DNA of 12,952 bases from Candidatus Liptonbacteria bacterium RIFOXYD1_FULL_36_11 (GCA_001821375.1 MHLG01000005.1:1-12952), one strand, 5' to 3'. Positions 6,721 to 12,944 are shown, counted from the stretch's first letter. Numbers and translations: made by a program. Notes: generated from the letters alone by a model not told the origin.

Positions 6721-8046
6721 GTGGAAAAAGAACAAAAAAAAAATAAGAAACCAGCTTTTGTGGCAGTAAAAGGAATTTATGAAATAATGCCCGCGGAGTT
6801 TCCTTGGTGGGACAGATTTTTAGAAGTGGCTGAAGGGGTGTCAAAGTTTTATAATTTTGAAAGAATAGAAACTGGCATTGTAGAAAATGCAGATTTGTTT
6901 TTGCGTTCGGCAGGCGGGGAAGGAACGGATGTGCATAAGGAAATGTTTTTTATTAAATCTAATAAAGACAAGTGGGTTTTGCGACCAGAGGCGACGGCGT
7001 CGGTAGCGAGGGCGTATATTGAATATGGATTTTCTCGTTTACAACAGCCAGTGAAACTTTTTTATTTTGGTCCGATGTTCAGGCATGAAAATCCGCAGGC
7101 TGGAAGGTATCGCGAATTTCGTCAGTTCGGGGTAGAAATTATTGGTGGAGAAAATGATCCGGTTTTTGATGCGCAAGCAATATCACTAGCTTCAAGAATT
7201 TTAAAGGAGATAGGTTTTAAAGATGTAGTGGTGGAAGTCAATTCTATAGGTTGCCGAGTGTGCCAGCCGGCTATAAAGAAAAAAATACAAAAATATTATA
7301 GAACAAACATAAAGAAGGTTTGTCGAGATTGTCAGACGAGAATAGATGTAAATCCATTTCGTGTTTTTGACTGTAAGAGAGAGGAATGCCAGGAAGTAAA
7401 AAAGGCGGCGCCAGTTTTTTTAGATCTTGTTTGTTCTAATTGTCAAAAACATTTAAAAGATGTTTTAGAGTATTTAGAAGAGTTATCTATTTCTTACGAG
7501 CTTAATAATAATTTAGTGCGAGGACTTGATTATTACGATCGGACTGTTTTTGAGATTTTTGTTGAAGCGGGAAGTAAGGGAGAAAAAAAGGAGGAGAATG
7601 CTTCAAAGTTAGCTGTTGGTGGTGGTGGACGTTATGACTATCTTATAGAAATGATTGGTGGAAGGCCGACAGCGGGAGTCGGATTTAGTTTTGGAGTGGA
7701 AAGGATTATAGAGATAATGAAAAAAAAGGAAATAAAAATACCGGCGCAAAAGAATAAGTATAAAAGTGTTTTTTTTGTGCATGTGGGGGAGGTGGCAAAA
7801 AAAAGAAGCTTAAAACTTGTAGAAGAATTAAGAAAAAATGGAGTGGGGGTGATAGAAGGTTTAAGTAAGGATTCTTTTGCTAAACAGCTTAAAATGGCGG
7901 ATAAAGGGGGCGCGGAAGTAGCTGTTATTTTAGGACAAAGAGAAGTTTTTGAAGAGAGTGTAATTATAAAAAATTTAAAGACGGGCATACAAGAGACTGT
8001 GCCAGTAGAGAAGATGGCGGAAGAGGTAAAGAGGCATATAAAATAG
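6721..8046 (+). CDS. hisS: Histidyl-tRNA synthetase
   Basis: Class II synthetase that charges tRNA-His with histidine. The 441-residue product has motif 2 (FRHENPQAGRYREFRQFGVE, about 119-138), the histidine motif LVRGLDYYDR (265-274), and motif-3 region GGGGRYDYLI (from about 300) leading to AGVGFSFGVERI. A C-terminal anticodon-binding domain follows (about 345-441). Between motif 2 and the histidine motif is an insert with eight cysteines (178, 181, 201, 204, 218, 223, 238, 241) in paired CxxC-like spacing. A similar Cys-rich insert occurs in many bacterial HisRS and suggests zinc binding. The start is GTG at 6721, the first possible one after an in-frame TAA at 6709. There is no Shine-Dalgarno; TAAAAT (6709-6714) ends six bases before the GTG. 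Confidence 0.95.
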   Translation: MEKEQKKNKKPAFVAVKGIYEIMPAEFPWWDRFLEVAEGVSKFYNFERIETGIVENADLFLRSAGGEGTDVHKEMFFIKSNKDKWVLRPEATASVARAYIEYGFSRLQQPVKLFYFGPMFRHENPQAGRYREFRQFGVEIIGGENDPVFDAQAISLASRILKEIGFKDVVVEVNSIGCRVCQPAIKKKIQKYYRTNIKKVCRDCQTRIDVNPFRVFDCKREECQEVKKAAPVFLDLVCSNCQKHLKDVLEYLEELSISYELNNNLVRGLDYYDRTVFEIFVEAGSKGEKKEENASKLAVGGGGRYDYLIEMIGGRPTAGVGFSFGVERIIEIMKKKEIKIPAQKNKYKSVFFVHVGEVAKKRSLKLVEELRKNGVGVIEGLSKDSFAKQLKMADKGGAEVAVILGQREVFEESVIIKNLKTGIQETVPVEKMAEEVKRHIK

Positions 8047-8048
8047 TT

Positions 8049-8462
8049 ATGGAAAGTTGTTTATTTTGCAAAATTGCTAATAAAGAAATAAAAGCGGATG
8101 TAGTTTATGAAGATGAGGCGGCGATGGCTGTTTTAGATATTCATCCGAGATCTTTAGGTCATATTTTTATTATTCCAAAGAAACACGCCGGTTCTCTTTT
8201 AGATTTAGAAGAGGCGCAGATTGCACCGGTTTTTTCAGCGGTTAAAAAAACGGCTGTTTTAATAAAAGAGAAGACGGGAGCGGATGGTCTTTCTATTGGT
8301 ATAAATACAGGACGGGCAGGTGGACAAGATGTAGATCATTTGCATATTCATATAATTCCGAGGTTTCTAAATGATGGCGGCGGATCAATTCAATCGGTAG
8401 TAAATAATATTCCAAGTGAGGAAGAAAGAGAAAAAATAAGAGATATTTTAGCTAAAAAATAG
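8049..8462 (+). CDS. HIT family nucleotide hydrolase/transferase
   Basis: The 137-residue protein has the histidine-triad signature DHLHIHIIPR with His97, His99 and His101. A further HIXIXPKKH motif (about 38-46) lies upstream, and a CxxC pair at the N-terminus (Cys4, Cys7) typically helps bind zinc in bacterial HIT proteins. Members hydrolyse AMP linked to amines or other groups, such as adenosine 5'-monophosphoramidates; the precise substrate cannot be read from sequence. It begins two bases after the hisS stop, so it is probably cotranscribed. TATAAA (8037-8042) lies six bases before the ATG, inside hisS, but has no -35 partner. Confidence 0.92.
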   Translation: MESCLFCKIANKEIKADVVYEDEAAMAVLDIHPRSLGHIFIIPKKHAGSLLDLEEAQIAPVFSAVKKTAVLIKEKTGADGLSIGINTGRAGGQDVDHLHIHIIPRFLNDGGGSIQSVVNNIPSEEEREKIRDILAKK

Positions 8463-8488
8463 TTGTAAATTAGCTTTATAGGTTTAAT

Positions 8489-8497
8489 AAAGGAGGT
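8489..8497 (+). promoter_or_regulatory. Orphan AAAGGAGGT upstream of rpsU
   Basis: These nine bases are a perfect complement of the usual 16S rRNA 3' end (anti-Shine-Dalgarno). They lie 40 bases before the rpsU ATG, and an in-frame TAA at 8526 rules out an earlier rpsU start. No ATG follows at normal spacing; TTG at 8497 and GTG at 8514 open frames of only a few codons. The last T is also the first base of a TTGACA. CTTTAT (8474-8479) can pair with ATAAAG (8487-8492) and would cover its left half. Confidence 0.45.
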
Positions 8498-8525
8498 TGA
8501 CAATATTTTTTTTGTGATTTAATCT
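8497..8525 (+). promoter_or_regulatory. Possible promoter for rpsU-yqeY
   Basis: A perfect TTGACA (8497-8502) has weak -10 candidates: TAATCT (8520-8525) at 17-base spacing, or TTTAAT (8518-8523, 5 of 6 matches) at 15. The leader would be about 5-10 nt, again too short for a Shine-Dalgarno. Confidence 0.4.
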
Positions 8526-8537
8526 TAATTCTTAATT

Positions 8538-8747
8538 ATGGAAATAAGAAAAAAAGAAGGAGAAGCGGCAAGTTCTTTGGTTTATCGTTTCAATAAAAGA
8601 GTGCAGCAGAGTGGAATAATAAAGGAAGTAAAGAAAAGGAGATTTAAGAAGAGAGCGGAGAGTAAAATTAAAAAAAGAATATCCGCTATTTATAAAAATA
8701 CTAAACTTAAAGAAGTTCAGAAGTTACGCAAATTGGGAAAGATTTAG
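8538..8747 (+). CDS. rpsU: Small ribosomal subunit protein bS21
   Basis: bS21 sits on the 30S subunit close to the 3' end of 16S rRNA and helps initiation. The 69-residue, very basic product matches the family: an N-terminal strand (MEIRKKEGE), then FNKRVQQSGIIKEVKKRRFKK, and a long basic helical tail. Length is normal (about 60-70). The ATG at 8538 is fixed by an upstream in-frame TAA (8526-8528). No Shine-Dalgarno lies close to the start, only the distant AAAGGAGGT at 8489. yqeY follows after 20 bases; rpsU-yqeY is a common bacterial pairing. Confidence 0.93.
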   Translation: MEIRKKEGEAASSLVYRFNKRVQQSGIIKEVKKRRFKKRAESKIKKRISAIYKNTKLKEVQKLRKLGKI

Positions 8748-8767
8748 TTTGTCTTTTAGCTAAATTT

Positions 8768-9214
8768 ATGGAAGAAGGGCTGCTTTTTAAAATAAATCAA
8801 GACATAAAAGAAGCTTTGAAAGGAGGGGATTCTTTTCGTCTTGGGGTTTTAAGAATGGTTATGGCATCTCTTAAAAATCTAGAAATAGAAAATCGAGGAA
8901 AAGGAAAGGATGTTGGCGAGGAAGATGCGATAGCTCTTTTGAGGCGAGAACAGAAGAAAAGAAAGGAAGCGGCGGAAGTTTTTCTTAGTGGGGGAAGAAA
9001 TGATTTAGCAGAAAAAGAGAAAAAAGAGGTAGAAATTATTTCTGTATATTTGCCGAAAGAAATGGAACAAAAAGAAATAGAAGAGGTGGTCTTAAAGATA
9101 GTAAAAGGAGGAGGAGATTTTGGGGTAGTGATGAAAGAGGTGATGAAAGAATTAAAAGGCAAAGCGGATGGAAAGCTGGTGGCGGAAATAATAAAAGAAA
9201 AATTAGAAAAGTGA
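8768..9214 (+). CDS. yqeY: GatB/YqeY domain protein
   Basis: The 148-residue helical protein fits the stand-alone YqeY family, related to the tRNA-binding tail domain of GatB. It has an N-terminal helical part with FRLGVLRMVMASLKNLEIE (about 22-40) and the middle motif RREQKKRKEAAEVFLSGGRNDLAEKEKKE (about 59-87). Next come IISVYLPKEM (about 89-98) and a C-terminal small helical domain ending GKADGKLVAEIIKEKLEK. Its role is not firmly known; tRNA-related functions have been proposed from the GatB link and from genomic context beside rpsU. No Shine-Dalgarno lies before the ATG. The gene is closed by an intrinsic terminator eight bases after its stop. Confidence 0.92.
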   Translation: MEEGLLFKINQDIKEALKGGDSFRLGVLRMVMASLKNLEIENRGKGKDVGEEDAIALLRREQKKRKEAAEVFLSGGRNDLAEKEKKEVEIISVYLPKEMEQKEIEEVVLKIVKGGGDFGVVMKEVMKELKGKADGKLVAEIIKEKLEK

Positions 9215-9221
9215 TAAACTT

Positions 9222-9251
9222 TTCCCGACTAAAAGTCGGGGATTGTTTTTT
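9222..9251 (+). terminator. Strong intrinsic terminator after yqeY
   Basis: CCCGACT (9224-9230) pairs with AGTCGGG (9234-9240) around an AAA loop. One G-U and one A-U pair can extend the stem at its base (9222-9223 with 9241-9242). TTGTTTTTT (9243-9251) follows at once. The U-tract ends only nine bases before the ybeY ATG. Confidence 0.85.
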
Positions 9252-9260
9252 ATCATTGAG

Positions 9261-9668
9261 ATGGTAAAGATTTATTCTTTAGAAAAAAAATTTGTAAAGT
9301 TTGAGAAAGAGGCAAAAAAAGTCGTAAAGGACATTCTTGATTTTCTTTTAGTTGAGAAGGCCGATTTGGAAGTTTTTTTTGTCAGCGATCAGGAAATAAA
9401 AAAGATAAACTGGAAGTATAGAAAAAAAGAAAAGCCGACAAACATACTTTCTTTTTCTCCGCCACATGATTTTCCGGAGCATTATCTAAAGGAAAATATT
9501 GGGGAGGTTTATCTTGCTCCTGATTTTATTTTAAAAGAAGGCGGGAGTATAAAAAAACTTTTAGCTCATGGAATTCTACATTTATTAGGGTTTGACCACA
9601 AGAAAAAGGAAGAGGCAAAAAAAATGGAAAAGAAAGAGGAAGAGATAGTTGTGGCGTTGGGATTTTAA
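9261..9668 (+). CDS. ybeY: Endoribonuclease YbeY (rRNA maturation factor)
   Basis: YbeY is a metal-dependent endoribonuclease involved in 16S rRNA 3'-end maturation and ribosome quality control. The 135-residue product has the family zinc motif AHGILHLLGFDH, giving His103, His107 and His113 as ligands. Upstream are the usual FVSDQEIKKINWKYR (about 40-54) and a T-N-I-L-S-F-S-P segment. The frame is open back to a TTG at 9243 in the terminator's U-tract, but ATG at 9261 (MVKIYSLEKKF) gives the normal N-terminus. No Shine-Dalgarno or convincing promoter is visible. The gene may rely on read-through of the terminator or on an unrecognised promoter; TATCAT at 9251-9256 is the only -10-like box. 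The neighbouring bS21 acts in the same part of the ribosome. Confidence 0.92.
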   Translation: MVKIYSLEKKFVKFEKEAKKVVKDILDFLLVEKADLEVFFVSDQEIKKINWKYRKKEKPTNILSFSPPHDFPEHYLKENIGEVYLAPDFILKEGGSIKKLLAHGILHLLGFDHKKKEEAKKMEKKEEEIVVALGF

Positions 9669-9703
9669 ATAAAGTAAAAAGAGATTTTGTTTTATTATTT
9701 TTT
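9668..9703 (+). terminator. Weak AU-only terminator-like hairpin after ybeY
   Basis: Bases 9668-9679 can pair with 9685-9696 over 12 positions, including two G-U wobbles, around the loop AGAGA. A and TTTTTT (9698-9703) follow. The stem starts on the last base of the ybeY stop codon. It contains no G-C pair, so it may be inefficient. Confidence 0.4.
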
Positions 9704-9709
9704 CCCCAT

Positions 9710-9736
9710 TTGATTTTACTTTTCCTGTGATAGAAT
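9710..9736 (+). promoter_or_regulatory. Predicted promoter for ftsA
   Basis: TAGAAT (9731-9736) is preceded by TGA, an extended -10. TTGATT (9710-9715) lies 15 bases upstream as a short-spaced -35. The start would be near 9743, giving a 5' leader of about 115 nt. Confidence 0.5.
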
Positions 9737-9760
9737 TGAGGAGACTATCGTTAAATACTT

Positions 9761-9800
9761 TAGTGGATTTAATAAGTTCACTACGGATATATTTAGTGAA
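9761..9800 (+). promoter_or_regulatory. Two mutually exclusive hairpins in the ftsA leader
   Basis: TTCACTA (9777-9783) can pair perfectly with TAGTGAA (9794-9800) across a 10-base loop. It can also pair with TAGTGGA (9761-9767, one G-U) across a 9-base loop. Only one can form at a time. The same TTTAGTG core is thus present as a direct repeat on both sides. This could be an RNA switch or protein-binding repeats. Function is unknown. Confidence 0.4.
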
Positions 9801-9858
9801 GACCCTTAAAGTGTTGTTTGTAGTTTTGATTGTTTTTTAATTAGGGAAGATTTTTAAA

Positions 9859-11079
9859 ATGACTCGTTTTATAACAGGGCTAGATGTGGGCACAGCTTCA
9901 GTGAAAACAGCTGCGGCTGAAATAACAAAAGAGGGAAAAGTAAAAATCTTTTCTCTTTTTAAGCAAGCATCTTCTGGAATTAGAAAAGGAGTAGTGGCTT
10001 ATACTGATGATGCTGAAAAGTCAGTAATGTCTTCCCTTGAGAGGGTAAAGGGAGCCGCAAAACATTGCTTGAAAAATATTTATATGAATGTAGGAGGAGA
10101 CCAAAATAAAGTACAGGTTTCAAGAGGAATGGTAGCGGTTTCTCGTGCTGATAATGAGATATCAAAGGATGATATAGACAGAGTAATAAAATCCTCTCAA
10201 GACGCGGTTTCAAGCAGTAATCGAGTCATAATTCATACTTTAACAAAAGATTTTATAGTTGATGGAATGCCAAAAGTTGATGATCCGGCGGGATTAGTTG
10301 GTAATAGATTAGAAGTAGAGTCTATTATTATAAGTTCTTTTACACAGAATGTGAGGAGTTTAAATAAGCTTGTAGAAAAGAGTGCGGGAGTAATAGGAGG
10401 AATGGTTTTAGGGCCGATTGCTTCTGCGAGAGCAGTGCTTTCTAAAAATCAAAAAGATTTAGGAGTGGCTCTTGTTGAAATAGGCGCCGGTACTACTGGT
10501 ATAAGTATTTTTGAGGAAGGAAAACTTTTACATGCGGCTATTTTACCTATCGGTTCGGCTAATATTACGAATGACTTAGCAATAGGTCTAAAAATTCCGA
10601 TTGAGGCGGCGGAAGCGTTGAAGCTTTCTTACGGATATGCGTTGTCGCGGGATATTCCAGTGAAAGAAAAAATAGAGTTAAAGAAAGTGGATGCCGGAAA
10701 TAGGGGGGTTATTTCTAGAAAATTTTTTTCGGAGATAATAGAGGTGAGACTTGCGGAAATTTTTGAGCTGGTTAATAATGAGCTTAAATCTGCTGGTAAA
10801 GAGAAAGACTTGCCGGCAGGAGTTGTATTTTCTGGAGGTGGATCAAAGATGCCGGGGATAACGGAACTTGGAAAAAGAGAACTTAAACTTCCGGTGCAGG
10901 TAGGGATGGTGTTACTTGAACAATTTGAGTTTACAAATAAGGAGATAGAGGAAAAAGCAGAGGATCCGGAGTTTGCTTCTGTTTTAGGATTAGCGCTTTT
11001 TGGTTGTGATGAAGTTTTAAAAGGGAAAATAAGATTTTTCAATCCTTTTTCTAGAATATTGGATTATTTTTTGCCTTAG
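9859..11079 (+). CDS. ftsA: Cell division protein FtsA
   Basis: Actin-like ATPase that tethers FtsZ filaments to the membrane. The 406-residue product shows the phosphate-1 segment GLDVGTASVK (7-16), an SHS2/1C-type region (about 80-165), the phosphate-2 segment VEIGAGTTGISIF (about 205-217) and the adenosine motif SGGGSKMPG (about 324-332). It ends in an amphipathic stretch, IRFFNPFSRILDYFLP (about 391-406), a likely membrane-targeting helix. Length is near the family's norm. GGGAAG (9844-9849) lies about ten bases before the ATG and is a modest Shine-Dalgarno. ftsZ follows after about 105 bases with its own promoter. No mur, mra or ftsQ gene is adjacent. Confidence 0.95.
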   Translation: MTRFITGLDVGTASVKTAAAEITKEGKVKIFSLFKQASSGIRKGVVAYTDDAEKSVMSSLERVKGAAKHCLKNIYMNVGGDQNKVQVSRGMVAVSRADNEISKDDIDRVIKSSQDAVSSSNRVIIHTLTKDFIVDGMPKVDDPAGLVGNRLEVESIIISSFTQNVRSLNKLVEKSAGVIGGMVLGPIASARAVLSKNQKDLGVALVEIGAGTTGISIFEEGKLLHAAILPIGSANITNDLAIGLKIPIEAAEALKLSYGYALSRDIPVKEKIELKKVDAGNRGVISRKFFSEIIEVRLAEIFELVNNELKSAGKEKDLPAGVVFSGGGSKMPGITELGKRELKLPVQVGMVLLEQFEFTNKEIEEKAEDPEFASVLGLALFGCDEVLKGKIRFFNPFSRILDYFLP

Positions 11080-11106
11080 CAGTTTTTTAAGGATATTTTA
11101 AGAGGT

Positions 11107-11127
11107 GGTTGTAAAACTTTTGTAACC
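11107..11127 (+). promoter_or_regulatory. Palindrome over the ftsZ -35 box (possible operator)
   Basis: GGTTGTAAAA, one central C, then TTTTGTAACC: 8 of 10 positions are symmetric as DNA. The two exceptions would be G-U pairs in RNA. The right arm covers most of the -35 box at 11120-11125. It could bind a dimeric regulator, or be a weak end signal for ftsA transcripts. Confidence 0.4.
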
Positions 11128-11148
11128 ATTTCTTAATAGTTTTATAAT
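11120..11148 (+). promoter_or_regulatory. Predicted promoter for ftsZ
   Basis: TTGTAA (11120-11125), a 17-base spacer and a perfect TATAAT (11143-11148) put the start near 11155. This leaves about 32 nt before the ATG at 11187, or one or two bases before an in-frame TTG at 11157. Confidence 0.65.
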
Positions 11149-11186
11149 TTTAAAGCTTGCGTGTTTATGAAGTGCAGTTTTTATAT

Positions 11187-12422
11187 ATGAGAAAAGAGAA
11201 TTTAAAAGGAGGAAGAATTTCAGGAAAAAAAACTGGATATCAGTGTGCGGTTAAGGTAAAAGTAGTAGGAGTGGGAGGAGGAGGGGGAAATGCGGTTTCA
11301 AGAATGAGTGATGATTTTGTGCGAGGGGTGGAGTTTATAGCGGTTAACACAGATCTTCAGGATTTAGAACTGTGCCATGTAAGGAAAAAAATTCATATAG
11401 GAAAAAATTTAACCGGAGGTCTTGGAGCAGGAATGAATCCAGAGATGGGTGCGCGTTCTGTGGAAGAAAATAAAAATGAGATAGTAGAAGCTCTTTCGGG
11501 AGCTGATTTAATTTTTTTAACGGCAGGGTTTGGAGGAGGAACGGGAACTGGAGCTTTGCCAGTGGTGGCAGAAATAGCAAAAGAAAATGGCATTTTAACC
11601 GTGGCGGTGATAACTAAGCCTTTTTCTTTTGAGGGAGTGCAAAGAAGTCGCATAGCGCAGGAAGGAATAGTAAAACTGCGCGATAAGGTAGATGCTTTAA
11701 TTGTCATACCGAATGACAGGATTTTTTCTATAATTAATAAAGATACGCCGATAGTAAAAGCTTTTTTGGAAATTGACGAGGTTTTAAAAAATGCGGTGCA
11801 GGGAATAGTGGATTTAATTGTAACGCCGGGAATAATAAATGTTGATTTTGCAGATGTAAAAACAGTGATGCAAAATGCCGGATCGGCGATAGTTGGAGTG
11901 GGAGTAGCCGGGGGACAGGAGAGGGCAATAGATGCCGTAAGACAAGCAATAAATTCTCCTCTTCTTGAGGTGTCAGCGGATGGAGCAAAAGGTGTGCTTT
12001 TTGGAGTTTCTGGAGGCCGTGATTTAAAGATGACGGAAATAAATGAGGCGGCAAAAATAATAACGGAAGCAGTAGACCCATCGGCAAAAATAATTTTTGG
12101 AGCTTATTATGATAAAAAATTAAAGTTGGGGCAGATAAAAGTGACGGTGATAGCAACTGGTTTTTCAGATGCGCGGCCGGCGCTTGGATCTTTGTTTTCT
12201 TCTGGTTCTATTTTAAGTGCGGGAATGAGTGGGCGGGCTACGGATACTACAAAGAAGGAAGGAAGTTTTTTGACTATAGAAACAGAAAAGAAGGAAGAGT
12301 TTTTACCTTTTTCTACAGAAAAAAGAAACAGTAGTGGAAGTGGTATTTCTAAAGAAAAAGAAGAGAAGAGAAGCGAAAGCGTTTGGGATATTCCAACTTT
12401 TTTAAGAAGGAAAAAAAAATAA
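11187..12422 (+). CDS. ftsZ: Cell division protein FtsZ
   Basis: Tubulin-like GTPase that forms the division ring. The 411-residue product has the N-terminal nucleotide loop VGVGGGGGNAVSRM (about 29-42), NTDLQDLE, the tubulin signature GGGTGTG (116-122) and the T7 loop region NVDFADVKTVMQNAG. A variable linker rich in Lys, Glu and Ser (about 345-395) leads to a C-terminal peptide, DIPTFLRRKKK, which normally binds FtsA. The frame is open from a TTG at 11157. I chose ATG 11187, which leaves about 24 residues before the core. No Shine-Dalgarno lies before this ATG, but AAAAGGAGG (11204-11212) lies just inside the gene, four bases before an in-frame ATT. The start is uncertain. A terminator stem overlaps the stop codon. 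Confidence 0.95.
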   Translation: MRKENLKGGRISGKKTGYQCAVKVKVVGVGGGGGNAVSRMSDDFVRGVEFIAVNTDLQDLELCHVRKKIHIGKNLTGGLGAGMNPEMGARSVEENKNEIVEALSGADLIFLTAGFGGGTGTGALPVVAEIAKENGILTVAVITKPFSFEGVQRSRIAQEGIVKLRDKVDALIVIPNDRIFSIINKDTPIVKAFLEIDEVLKNAVQGIVDLIVTPGIINVDFADVKTVMQNAGSAIVGVGVAGGQERAIDAVRQAINSPLLEVSADGAKGVLFGVSGGRDLKMTEINEAAKIITEAVDPSAKIIFGAYYDKKLKLGQIKVTVIATGFSDARPALGSLFSSGSILSAGMSGRATDTTKKEGSFLTIETEKKEEFLPFSTEKRNSSGSGISKEKEEKRSESVWDIPTFLRRKKK

Positions 12423-12446
12423 CCCCGTGAAGGGGTTATTTTTTTT
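12418..12446. terminator. Bidirectional intrinsic terminator between ftsZ and the RRM gene
   Basis: AATAACCCC (12418-12426) pairs perfectly with GGGGTTATT (12432-12440) around the loop GTGAA. A T-run (12439-12446) follows on the plus strand and a long A-run precedes it, which makes a U-tract on the minus strand. It can therefore serve ftsZ and the convergent RRM gene. It overlaps the ftsZ TAA. Confidence 0.88.
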
Positions 12447-12450
12447 AGGC

Positions 12451-12735
12451 TTATCTAGACGGTCTGAATTGTCTTGGTTGTCTAGGTTCCATTGGGCGAG
12501 CTTCATTGACGATAAGTTTTCTTCCGTCAAGATCTTGTCCATTGAACATATTGATAGCCGATTGGGCTTCCTCGTCATTTACCATTTCCACAAAGCCGAA
12601 GCCTCTGGAACGACCGGTCATCTTGTCTTTGATGACGTTAGTTGAAGATACTTCTCCAGCTTCCTGAAACTTTTCTTTCAAAGATTCATCGGTGGCAGAA
12701 TAAGGAAGGTTCCCTATATATAACTTAATTGCCAT
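12451..12735 (-). CDS. Single-RRM RNA-binding protein
   Basis: The 94-residue product is one RNA recognition motif plus a short tail. RNP2 is LYIGNLPY (about 5-12) and RNP1 is RGFGFVEM (about 44-51), both with the aromatic residues that stack on RNA. The domain ends near residue 80, and a Pro/Arg-rich tail follows (RPMEPRQPRQFRPSR), which may add RNA affinity. Similar small RRM proteins in cyanobacteria are cold-induced; RNA targets here are unknown. The ATG at 12735 gives the usual N-terminus (MAIKLYIGN) and has no Shine-Dalgarno. The gene is preceded by a long structured leader and its own promoter, which suggests control at RNA level, perhaps by its own product. It converges with ftsZ on a shared terminator. 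Confidence 0.93.
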   Translation of the reverse strand: MAIKLYIGNLPYSATDESLKEKFQEAGEVSSTNVIKDKMTGRSRGFGFVEMVNDEEAQSAINMFNGQDLDGRKLIVNEARPMEPRQPRQFRPSR

Positions 12736-12756
12736 TTAGAACTATTTAATTTTTAT

Positions 12757-12910
12757 CTTGTAGGGGACCTTTATTCCACTAGAGAGGAATAGACCTTGCC
12801 GACTGCCGGCGCTTTTCCTTTTTTCAGGTAAAGCTTGTTTTTTTAAAAACCGTACTTGCGGGGGCTTGCGACTTCAAAGAAAAAATTCTTAGAAGCTAAA
12901 ACCTACAATT
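12757..12910 (-). ncRNA. Structured leader RNA (or small RNA) upstream of the RRM gene
   Basis: Read on the minus strand, this 154-nt stretch is closed by a perfect long-range stem, TTGTAGG (12908-12902) with CCTACAA (12764-12758). Inside it are four hairpins in order. The first is CTTC/GAAG plus AAGAA/TTCTT with one T-T mismatch and a TTTT loop (12895-12872). The second is GCTTTACCT/AGGAAAAGC with one mismatch and loop GAAAAA (12834-12811). The third is GCCG/CGGC with loop GCAGT (12810-12798). The fourth is TATTCC/GGAATA with an 8-base loop (12791-12772). A smaller CCG/CGG hairpin is possible at 12861-12850, beside two CGCAAG copies. The predicted transcript begins two bases before the closing stem. 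The 3' end lies 21 bases before the RRM ATG. It contains locally GC-rich runs unlike its surroundings. I do not recognise it as a known riboswitch, 6S, SRP, tmRNA or RNase P RNA. Confidence 0.5.
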
Positions 12911-12916
12911 GCTTAT

Positions 12917-12944
12917 ATTATAGCACTTATTTTTGATAAAGCAA
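12917..12944 (-). promoter_or_regulatory. Promoter of the RRM gene and its leader
   Basis: On the minus strand a perfect TATAAT (12922-12917) is preceded by TGC, an extended -10. TTGCTT (12944-12939) lies 16 bases upstream as a weak -35. The predicted first base is A12910, about 175 nt before the ATG. Nothing further is recognised out to the window end. Confidence 0.65.

Noticed and set aside
8474..8513. Possible terminator between the HIT gene and rpsU
   Set aside because: The CTTTAT/ATAAAG stem is short and the T-run starts over ten bases after it, so it does not fit an intrinsic terminator.
9243..9260. Earlier TTG start for ybeY
   Set aside because: It falls in the terminator's U-tract, adds six residues not expected in the family, and has no ribosome site.
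11734..12156. Long open frame antisense to ftsZ (140 codons, Leu/Pro-rich)
   Set aside because: It lies wholly within ftsZ, has low-complexity composition typical of a reverse frame of GA-rich coding DNA, and no promoter or start signal.
12427..12645. 72-codon plus-strand frame after ftsZ
   Set aside because: It begins inside the terminator and is the reverse of the RRM gene, whose RNP1 and RNP2 motifs show which strand is coding.
12824..12877. 17-codon frame from a TTG within the RRM leader (minus strand)
   Set aside because: No Shine-Dalgarno, non-ATG start, and it runs through predicted hairpins; not enough to call a leader peptide.
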